This document shows, piece by piece, positions 1 through 7,180 of a stretch of 7,180 nt of DNA. Source of the DNA: Porticoccaceae bacterium. Its GTDB lineage: Bacteria; Pseudomonadota; Gammaproteobacteria; Pseudomonadales; Porticoccaceae. The notes under the pieces are model-generated. The model searched no databases. It saw only the letters and a list, made by a program, of their open reading frames with translations, and was not told the origin of the DNA. The position numbers were made by a program, and so were the translations under genes. The stretch lies in assembly GCA_003491845.1 (NCBI GenBank), contig DNBN01000145.1, forward strand, positions 1 to 7,180, in the 5' to 3' direction. Numbering within the stretch: position 1 is the first letter of the stretch; each line of letters starts with the position of its first letter.

Positions 1-88
1 GATAAAAAGATAAAAAGATAAAAAGATAAAAAGATAAAAAGATAAATAGATAAATAGATAAATAGATAAATAGATAAATAGATAAATA
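1..88. repeat. Octanucleotide tandem array, two sequence variants in two blocks
   Basis: Eleven perfect 8-bp units lie head to tail: five copies of GATAAAAA (1-40), then six copies of GATAAATA (41-88). The variants differ at one base (position 7 of the unit) and are sorted into separate blocks, as expected if one point change was followed by slippage expansion of each version. The array starts exactly at the first base of the window, so its true left end and copy number are unknown. The unit is not a multiple of three. Plus-strand frames contain TAA stops, whereas the minus strand has no stop inside the array in any frame, although I see no ATG feeding into it from the right on that strand. 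It lies 106 bp upstream of the hotdog gene. Any effect on transcription is inference. Confidence 0.95.
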
Positions 89-194
89 TCTTAAAACGCT
101 ATTATGATTAGTAAATTATGCAGTAGTTAAAGCAACTGCAGAGGTTTTTATAAACACAAGGCTATGATGTATAAACCATCGAAGGAGTAGCTAT
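89..194 (+). promoter_or_regulatory. AT-rich leader of the hotdog gene with candidate -10 and strong RBS
   Basis: This stretch separates the tandem array from the ATG at 195. A clear Shine-Dalgarno AAGGAG sits at 182-187 with a 7-nt spacer, which fixes the start. Candidate -10 elements are TATAAA (149-154) and TATGAT (163-168), but neither has a good -35 about 17 bp upstream, so the promoter is weakly supported. A short imperfect inverted repeat at 120-139 (GCAGT...ACTGC) precedes the first candidate. No known operator was recognised. Confidence 0.35.
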
Positions 195-653
195 ATGGAC
201 TTAAAAAAACACTACCAGCAAGCGGCGCGGGACAGTTGTCCCATTTATACTTTTTTGGATTTGCGTGTAGAGAGTATTGAAAACGGTATTTACCGGTCTC
301 GAACACCTCTAAGTGAAAATACTAAAAATCATGTGAATATTTTCCACGCTGGCCCCATGTGGATGACTGCCGAGTATTTGGGTGGCTTAATTGCTGCACA
401 CAACTTGGATAACCCGGCTTACCAGCCGGTGATTGCAGGGCTGGACATTAAATTTTTACGCCCCGCGATGACTGATATTACCGCTGAAGCCGTGTTTACT
501 GAGCAGGATGCAGCTGCAATGAAGACGGCGTTGGCGGATACAGGACGCTTTGATTTTACCCTTCATATTGAAGTGAAAGATACCGCTGGCAAAATTGTGG
601 CCGAGGCAAAGGGTGATTACGTGGTAAAGGACTTCTCCAACTTACTTGTGTAG
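195..653 (+). CDS. Hotdog-fold DUF4442 / PaaI-like thioesterase-family protein
   Basis: A 152-residue soluble protein without signal peptide or membrane segment. The layout fits a single hotdog domain of the DUF4442/PaaI-like group: an N-terminal helical stretch (1-20), the long central helix HAGPMWMTAEYLGGLIAA (51-68), the strand IKFLRPAM (85-92) and a closing strand AEAKGDYVV (136-144). Members of this superfamily often hydrolyse acyl-CoA thioesters. Glu60 in the central helix is placed where related enzymes carry a catalytic acidic residue, but whether this protein is active and on what substrate cannot be read from sequence. Length is normal for a one-domain hotdog protein. The start is supported by AAGGAG 7 nt upstream. 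It stands alone, convergent with yicC and downstream of the octamer array, so context gives no pathway. Confidence 0.8.
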   Translation: MDLKKHYQQAARDSCPIYTFLDLRVESIENGIYRSRTPLSENTKNHVNIFHAGPMWMTAEYLGGLIAAHNLDNPAYQPVIAGLDIKFLRPAMTDITAEAVFTEQDAAAMKTALADTGRFDFTLHIEVKDTAGKIVAEAKGDYVVKDFSNLLV

Positions 654-655
654 AT

Positions 656-874
656 GGCTGTGCGAAGCGGGATTTTGGGATTCGTTTGCGCGCTGTTATC
701 TCAGGTTGCACCCTGCAATCATCAAAACTAGACAACATGCATCGGGTGGTGCATGAGTAGTATGTATCAGCCTCTCAGTTGCCTCCAGATCCCAATCATA
801 TTGTGGCCAGTGACGCCAATCACATCACCTATGCTGATTGTATGGTGGATCGGGGTTACATTAAAAAATTGTGA
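656..874 (+). pseudogene. Possible decayed reading frame with one internal amber stop
   Basis: No intact gene lies between the hotdog gene and yicC. One plus-strand frame stays open from 617 (inside the hotdog gene) to a single TAG at 758-760, then to a TGA at 872-874. Over 656-874 it spans 72 residues plus the stop, with the amber at codon 35. The part around the amber reads MHRVVHE*YVSASQLPP from an ATG at 737, and the C-terminal part includes SDANHITYADCMVDRGY, which is protein-like in composition. The ATG at 737 has no good Shine-Dalgarno. I recognise no family. It could be the 3' remnant of a lost gene, a sequencing error in a small gene, or chance. The open length is not extreme, so confidence is low. 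Confidence 0.25.
736..755. repeat. Short perfect inverted repeat (6-bp stem, 8-nt loop)
   Basis: CATGCA at 736-741 is matched by TGCATG at 750-755 around an 8-base loop. No T-tract follows on either strand, so it does not look like an intrinsic terminator. It may be a chance hairpin or a protein site. It overlaps the ATG of the possible decayed frame. Confidence 0.4.
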
Positions 875-893
875 TTACTGAGATTTTTATCAC
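863..893 (-). terminator. Weak intrinsic-terminator-like hairpin at the end of yicC
   Basis: Read on the minus strand, GTGAT (893-889) pairs with ATCAC (875-871) across a 13-nt AT-rich loop and is followed by AA and a run of six T (868-863). The stem begins at the yicC stop codon (890-892). A 5-bp stem with a large loop is weak, so this is only a candidate. Confidence 0.35.
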
Positions 894-1753
894 TCAATAT
901 TCTGGATCTGTTCCCGCATTTGTTCTATCAGCACCTTAAGCTCAACTGATGCCTGAGTGGTGACGCCAGCAATGGACTTAGATCCCAGTGTGTTGGCTTC
1001 GCGATTCAACTCTTGCATTAAAAAGTCGAGTCTGCGACCAATGGAATCACTACTTTTTAGCACTTGGCGAATTTCAGAGATATGCGCTTCTAGTCGATCA
1101 AGCTCTTCATCTACATCGGCACGATTAGCGATAATAACCATTTCTTGCTCAAGCCGTTCTTCATCTAGCTGTACTTCCATATTGGCAATTTTTTCCATCA
1201 AGCGCGCGCGCTGATGAGCAAGAATTTCGGGCAGATGTTGGCGCACTACTTCAGTTTGTCGCTCAATCCCTTCAAGACGTTGCTCAATCATGATTGCAAG
1301 TTTTTCTCCCTCGCGCATGCGGCCTTCAAGAAGATCAACAACGGCTACTTTAAAGGTCTCAATTGCCCCTTTATGAAGACTTTCTGATTCAATGTTTTGA
1401 TCTTTTAAAACTCCCGGCCAGCGCATAATCTCTAGAGGGGAAATCTGAGCAGGCTCACTGATCTGAGTCGCTAATTGCTCAGCAATGCTGATATAGCGTT
1501 TGGCTAACTCAAGATCTGCGTTTACCGTTCCCTCGGTGTTGTTGAAGGCTATTTGTATCGAGCAGTCAATTTTTCCTCTAGACAGCTTCTTGCGAGCAAT
1601 GTCTCTAAGCACCATTTCAATATCACGGATGGTCTCAGGTAGTTTAAAATGTGGCTCCAAAAAGCGGTGATTGACTGATCGAAGTTCACAGGATACTGAC
1701 CCCCAGGTGAAATCGAGTGTTTGGCGTGCAAATGCGGTCATACTGCGAGGCAT
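890..1753 (-). CDS. yicC: YicC/YloC family endoribonuclease
   Basis: The protein has 287 residues, the same length as E. coli YicC, and opens with the typical MPRSMTAFAR (E. coli has a near-identical MIRSMTAYAR). YicC_N domain: about residues 1-155, with SVNHRFLEPHFKLPE at 26-40. The C-terminal DUF1732 domain follows and holds the conserved DVDEELDRLEAHI and GRRLDFLMQELNREANT segments near residues 213-253, rich in acidic and helical stretches. YicC-family proteins are cytoplasmic, metal-dependent endoribonucleases linked to small-RNA turnover and stationary-phase fitness. The start is backed by GGAG on the minus strand (1762-1759), 5 nt before the ATG. It is divergent from rph, the arrangement also found in enteric bacteria and Pseudomonas, and convergent with the hotdog gene. 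No key segment appears missing. Confidence 0.95.
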   Translation of the reverse strand: MPRSMTAFARQTLDFTWGSVSCELRSVNHRFLEPHFKLPETIRDIEMVLRDIARKKLSRGKIDCSIQIAFNNTEGTVNADLELAKRYISIAEQLATQISEPAQISPLEIMRWPGVLKDQNIESESLHKGAIETFKVAVVDLLEGRMREGEKLAIMIEQRLEGIERQTEVVRQHLPEILAHQRARLMEKIANMEVQLDEERLEQEMVIIANRADVDEELDRLEAHISEIRQVLKSSDSIGRRLDFLMQELNREANTLGSKSIAGVTTQASVELKVLIEQMREQIQNIE

Positions 1754-1870
1754 AATATCTCCAGAGGGTTTATTTTGGAGCCTATAGTAACAAAGGCGGC
1801 CAACAGGGTGTTAGATTTGCTATAATTTGGTCCTTGAATGTCTCCAAACAAAAACCCAGGAAACCAAACT
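1754..1870 (+). promoter_or_regulatory. yicC/rph divergent region with extended -10 promoter for rph-pyrE
   Basis: This 117-bp gap separates the divergent yicC and rph starts. On the plus strand a consensus TATAAT at 1821-1826 is preceded by TG plus one base (1818-1819), making a perfect extended -10. No good -35 is visible, which extended -10 promoters tolerate. Transcription would start near 1833, giving an untranslated leader of about 38 nt. The rph ribosome site is AGGA at 1858-1861, 9 nt before its ATG. A minus-strand promoter for yicC must lie here too, but no hexamer pair stands out. Confidence 0.55.
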
Positions 1871-2590
1871 ATGTCCAGACCTAGTGGCCGCCGGCCAGAA
1901 CAGTTGCGTCAAGTTAAGATTACTCGTGATTATACCTGCCATGCCGAAGGGTCGGTCTTGGTTGAATTTGGCAATACTAAAGTCATTTGTACTGCTAGTG
2001 TAGAGCAAGGTGTACCAAGATTCTTACGAGGCAAGGGCGAAGGCTGGGTGACAGCAGAATATGGTATGTTGCCGCGTTCTACTAATAGTCGTATGGGACG
2101 CGAGGCGGCGAGAGGAAAGCAGAGCGGCCGTACCCAAGAAATTCAACGTCTAATCGGCCGCTCTTTGCGCGCTGCGGTAGACCTTAAGCAGCTTGGAGAA
2201 CACACTATTAATATTGATTGTGATGTCATTCAGGCCGACGGTGGTACTCGTACAGCCTCTATTACCGGTGCCTGTGTTGCCTTAGTGGATGCCATTAGGT
2301 ATCTGCAGCGTAATAAAAAGATTCAGGGGGATCCTCTGGTGTCTATGATCGCATCTGTCTCTGTGGGTGTTTATAAGGGAATGCCTGTTGTTGATTTAGA
2401 TTATGCCGAAGATTCTAATGCAGAAACAGATATGAATGTAGTTATGAATAGCGATGGTGGTTTTATTGAAGTACAAGGAACTGCTGAAGCGGCTCCATTT
2501 AGCGATAATGAGTTGAATGATATGTTAGCACTAGCGAAGCAGGGTATTGCTGATTTGGTGCGAGTTCAACAGATGGCTTTGGCACAGTAA
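1871..2590 (+). CDS. rph: Ribonuclease PH
   Basis: RNase PH is a phosphate-dependent 3'-5' exoribonuclease that trims tRNA 3' ends and degrades structured RNA, working as a ring of dimers. The 239-residue protein matches the usual length (E. coli 238). Family signatures run in order: [15 protein letters not shown] (24-38), [15 protein letters not shown] (57-71), [16 protein letters not shown] (82-97), the phosphate-binding [14 protein letters not shown] (121-134, Thr126 and Arg127), and [12 protein letters not shown] (180-191), whose Asp181 and Asp187 correspond to the metal/catalytic aspartates. An in-frame ATG 33 bp upstream (1838) was rejected because its 11 extra residues lack family similarity and AGGA at 1858-1861 serves the ATG at 1871. 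It leads pyrE by 14 bp, presumably one transcript. The C-terminus is complete, unlike the frameshifted rph of E. coli K-12. Confidence 0.97.
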   Translation: MSRPSGRRPEQLRQVKITRDYTCHAEGSVLVEFGNTKVICTASVEQGVPRFLRGKGEGWVTAEYGMLPRSTNSRMGREAARGKQSGRTQEIQRLIGRSLRAAVDLKQLGEHTINIDCDVIQADGGTRTASITGACVALVDAIRYLQRNKKIQGDPLVSMIASVSVGVYKGMPVVDLDYAEDSNAETDMNVVMNSDGGFIEVQGTAEAAPFSDNELNDMLALAKQGIADLVRVQQMALAQ

Positions 2591-2604
2591 AAGACGGAAT
2601 CATT

Positions 2605-3249
2605 ATGCACTCTTATAAAATCAGATTTATCGACAATGCTCTTAGCAGTGGCGCCTTAAAATTCGGACAATTCACGCTAAAGTCGGGTCGCACGTCGCCA
2701 CATTTCTTTAATGCCGGAGAGTTTTATACAGGTAAAGCGCTTGCAGAGTTGGGACGCTGTTATGCCTCTGCCATTGTGGATTCTAAACTAGAATTTGATG
2801 TGTTGTTCGGTCCTGCATACAAGGGCATTACACTTGCAGCAGCTACGGCCATTGCTTTGTCTGATGATCACGGAATTGATGTGCCCTATTGCTTCAACCG
2901 CAAAGAAACCAAATCTCATGGCGAGGGAGGTGCACTGGTAGGAGCGCCCCTAGAGGGTAAAGTGCTTATCATTGATGATGTGATCACAGCGGGCACTGCT
3001 ATACGAGAGGTTATGACCATGGTTGAAGGCGCTGGCGCTCAAGCTGTGGGTGTGGTGATTGGGTTAGACCGCAAAGAGCGCGGCACAGGAGCCGCATCAG
3101 CCATTGAGGAGGTGCAAAAACAGTTTGGTATGTCAGTGATTAGTATCATCGACATTGACGATATTTTAACCTATTTAACACACCAAGCCGATTCTGGCGC
3201 CCTTGTTGACGCGATTAAAACCTATCGCGGAACCTATGGTGTTGAGTAA
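2605..3249 (+). CDS. pyrE: Orotate phosphoribosyltransferase
   Basis: PyrE transfers the phosphoribosyl group of PRPP to orotate, giving orotidine 5'-phosphate in pyrimidine synthesis; it is a cytoplasmic homodimer. At 214 residues it matches the gammaproteobacterial enzyme (E. coli 213). Visible motifs are [14 protein letters not shown] (25-38) and FGPAYKGI (68-75), the flexible catalytic loop [11 protein letters not shown] (99-109) with Lys100, Lys103 and His105, and the PRPP-binding signature [13 protein letters not shown] (120-132) with paired aspartates. The Shine-Dalgarno (CGGA at 2595-2598, 6 nt before the ATG) is weak, so translation may be coupled to rph, whose stop is 14 bp upstream. 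That gap is too short for the leader-peptide attenuator found between rph and pyrE in enteric bacteria, so any pyrimidine control must act elsewhere. It converges on slmA. Confidence 0.97.
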   Translation: MHSYKIRFIDNALSSGALKFGQFTLKSGRTSPHFFNAGEFYTGKALAELGRCYASAIVDSKLEFDVLFGPAYKGITLAAATAIALSDDHGIDVPYCFNRKETKSHGEGGALVGAPLEGKVLIIDDVITAGTAIREVMTMVEGAGAQAVGVVIGLDRKERGTGAASAIEEVQKQFGMSVISIIDIDDILTYLTHQADSGALVDAIKTYRGTYGVE

Positions 3250-3275
3250 TCTTGCTTGTTAGCGGTTAAAAGTAC
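3250..3275. other. 26-bp convergent gap between pyrE and slmA
   Basis: The two stop codons face each other across 26 bp. I see no hairpin followed by a T-run for either strand, so opposing transcripts may overlap or rely on factor-dependent termination. The convergent pyrE/slmA order is also that of E. coli. Confidence 0.6.
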
Positions 3276-3862
3276 CTACTGATCAAAAACGCCAGAGGTT
3301 ATTAGCGCCCAGTGTTCAGTCCAATAGTCGTTAGGAGCGGTCTTAAAATCACTGCGCACAAATTGGCTGATTTTGCCCTCCACACAGACCAACATGAGGT
3401 TGGCGGCTACCGATACTGGAACCTTAAGTTTTAATCCATCGCGCACCTCAGCTTCTCGTAAAGCCTGTTTGAGTTGCGACTCAAGTCTGTCGAAGAACTG
3501 AGCGACTCGGTCGTGTAACCGCTCGTTTTCGATAGCCAGCGCATCGCCGTTAAGAATCCGAGTAATACCTGGATTCTTTTGACAGAATGCAATCACTAAA
3601 CTCAGGATTCGATAGCATTGATTTACTGCATTTGGCTCGTCATTAACAATGCCTCTAACGCGCCCAAAGATAGTTTCTTCAATAAAATCAATGAGGCTTT
3701 CATACATTTTTGTTTTACTAGCAAAGTGCCGATAAAGCGCCGCTTCGGAGATACCTAATTCAGCCGCTAGCGCTGCTGTGGTAATACGACCTTTAGACGT
3801 TTCAAGCATCCGTGCCAGTGTTTGCAAAATTTCTTGTGCTCGAGAGCCTTTTTTGGCAGCCA

Positions 3863-3863
<1 letters not shown>
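3276..3863 (-). CDS. slmA: Nucleoid occlusion factor SlmA (TetR family)
   Basis: SlmA binds specific chromosomal sites and, when DNA-bound, blocks FtsZ ring assembly over the nucleoid. The 195-residue protein is close to E. coli SlmA (198). The TetR-type helix-turn-helix covers about 27-47, with the near-invariant recognition segment ISEAALYRHFASKTKM (38-53). The C-terminal domain keeps family segments NPGITRILNGDAL (97-109), a coiled stretch FFDRLESQLKQALRE (123-137) and FVRSDFK (168-174). These distinguish it from generic TetR repressors. Its ATG overlaps the argB stop by one base (TAATG), with AAGGA (3876-3872 on the minus strand) 8 nt upstream, so it is the last gene of the coaBC-algC-argB-slmA unit. 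Synteny with pyrE supports SlmA identity; DNA-site specificity was not tested. Confidence 0.92.
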
Positions 3864-6243
<2,380 letters not shown>

Positions 6244-6250
6244 GCAATTA

Positions 6251-7180
6251 TTACTCGGACCCGCATGCTGTAGCGATTTTTTCAATAAGGTCTCGCGCTA
6301 GCTGGGTTTTATTTCTTTTACTTAGTAAGGTCGATGAGTTCTTGTCTATCCAACTGACTTCATTTTCGTCACTGTTAAAGCCAATATCTTGTCTGGATAT
6401 ATCATTGGCAATAATCACATCAAGATTTTTTCGCCGCAGTTTATCTTGCGCATAGGCTTGAACATCTTTACTTTCTGCGGCAAACCCAACAACAAAAAGC
6501 TGTTGATAGGCACTTGCTATAGAACTTAGGATATCAGGATTTTTTTCAAGCGTTAATGTCAGAGTTTTCTGCGTTGACTTGATTTTTTGCGCCTCCACGG
6601 ATACCGCTTTGTAGTCAGCAACTGCCGCGGTGGCAATAAAAATATGCGCATCTTTTGCTTCAACCATCGCCGCATCTAACATGTCCTCTGCTGAGGAAAT
6701 AGAAATGACCTTACAACGAGAAGGCGGAGCCACATTTACAGGCCCTGTGATTAAGGTAACGTCAGCCCCCGCTTCGATGGCAGCCGCGGTGAGTGCATAG
6801 CCCATTTTGCCAGAACTGTGATTACTAATGTAGCGAACAGGATCCAGGGGTTCTCGAGTTGGACCAGCAGTAATAACAATTTTTTTGCCTTGAAGTTTGC
6901 CGTTAGTGAATCGGTTTGCTAGTTGTTCAATGAGTAGCTCAGGTTGCTCCATTCTCCCAGGGCCAGTATCACCACAGGCCTGAATACCGTCTCCAGGTCC
7001 AATGATGTCAACGCCTCTTTGTACTAATGTATCAATATTGTCCAGTGTTGCCGGATGGCACCACATAGCCTGATTCATTGCTGGGGCCACCGAAGTTAGC
7101 GCTGAGGTTGCCAGATAAACGGCCCCAAGCAGACTATCAGCTTTTCCATGTACCATAGTGGCAATAAAGTCGGCGCTCGC
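6251..7180 (-). CDS. coaBC: Bifunctional PPC decarboxylase / PPC synthetase, 3' part
   Basis: CoaBC (Dfp) joins 4'-phosphopantothenate to cysteine (CoaB) and decarboxylates the product (CoaC) in coenzyme A synthesis. The frame runs off the right edge, so about 309 C-terminal residues are visible and the FMN-binding N-terminus lies outside. The end of CoaC shows the PAMNQAMW clamp (residues 33-40 of the visible part) and the flap IQACGDTGPGRM (66-77) with its conserved cysteine. CoaB follows: ITAGPTREPLDPVRYISNHS (101-120), then SGKMG, the AVADY and KIKS segments (Lys is a catalytic residue in the family), NPDIL, VGFAAES and IANDIS. An internal ATG at 7156 is not the true start, because the homologous frame continues upstream as ASADFIAT. 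The stop TAA lies 7 bp before algC. The family's usual neighbour dut is absent here. Confidence 0.96.
   Translation of the reverse strand, partial: ASADFIATMVHGKADSLLGAVYLATSALTSVAPAMNQAMWCHPATLDNIDTLVQRGVDIIGPGDGIQACGDTGPGRMEQPELLIEQLANRFTNGKLQGKKIVITAGPTREPLDPVRYISNHSSGKMGYALTAAAIEAGADVTLITGPVNVAPPSRCKVISISSAEDMLDAAMVEAKDAHIFIATAAVADYKAVSVEAQKIKSTQKTLTLTLEKNPDILSSIASAYQQLFVVGFAAESKDVQAYAQDKLRRKNLDVIIANDISRQDIGFNSDENEVSWIDKNSSTLLSKRNKTQLARDLIEKIATACGSE

Noticed and set aside
654..731. 25-codon frame starting directly at the hotdog stop, with a hydrophobic lipoprotein-like start
   Set aside because: It is very short, has no Shine-Dalgarno of its own, and VAPC is a poor lipobox match. More likely chance.
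871..882. GTGATTACTGAG resembling a SlmA binding site
   Set aside because: It matches the E. coli palindrome GTGAGTACTCAC at only 9 of 12 positions. A rough chance estimate predicts a few such matches in a window of this length.
957..1214. Plus-strand frame inside yicC
   Set aside because: It is the antisense of a conserved coding region, serine-rich and low in complexity, typical of a shadow.
1754..1830. Minus-strand promoter for yicC (for example TACTAT with a distant TAACAC)
   Set aside because: The hexamers are too far from consensus to call, though some promoter must exist in this gap.
1838..1870. Upstream ATG for rph adding 11 residues
   Set aside because: The extra residues have no family similarity, the site would lie within about 5 nt of the predicted transcript start, and AGGA serves the ATG at 1871.
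6244..6285. TTG start giving a 501-residue AlgC
   Set aside because: It overlaps coaBC by 35 bp, has no Shine-Dalgarno, and lengthens an already over-long N-terminus.

Overview
The window comes from a proteobacterial chromosome, most likely a gammaproteobacterium near the Pseudomonadales/Cellvibrionales. The inference rests on gene order: coaBC-algC-argB-slmA on the minus strand, facing rph-pyrE on the plus strand, with yicC divergent from rph. This blends the conserved Escherichia neighbourhood (coaBC-dut-slmA / pyrE-rph / yicC) with the Pseudomonas one (coaBC-dut-algC-argB). The proteins are clearly of gammaproteobacterial type and the DNA looks only moderately GC-rich. The genus cannot be told from sequence alone.

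Layout. Bases 1-88 are an octanucleotide tandem array that runs off the left edge. Bases 89-194 are an AT-rich leader. A small hotdog-fold (DUF4442/PaaI-like) protein is at 195-653 (+). Bases 654-889 hold no intact gene, but show a possible decayed reading frame and a small hairpin. yicC (890-1753, -) ends at a weak terminator-like hairpin. A 117-bp divergent region with an extended -10 promoter leads into rph-pyrE (1871-3249, +), only 14 bp apart. After a 26-bp convergent gap come slmA, argB, algC and the 3' part of coaBC (3276-7180, all -), packed with a 1-bp overlap, a 2-bp gap and a 7-bp gap. These four look like one operon.

Function. These are mainly housekeeping genes: RNA processing and turnover (YicC, RNase PH), pyrimidine synthesis (PyrE), arginine synthesis (ArgB), sugar-phosphate interconversion for envelope polysaccharides (AlgC), coenzyme A synthesis (CoaBC) and coordination of division with the nucleoid (SlmA). 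I see no defence system, CRISPR array, prophage, insertion sequence, tRNA or rRNA, and no convincing undescribed multi-gene system. The points most worth a second look are the two-block octamer array at the left edge, the decayed frame after the hotdog gene, and the absence of dut between coaBC and algC.
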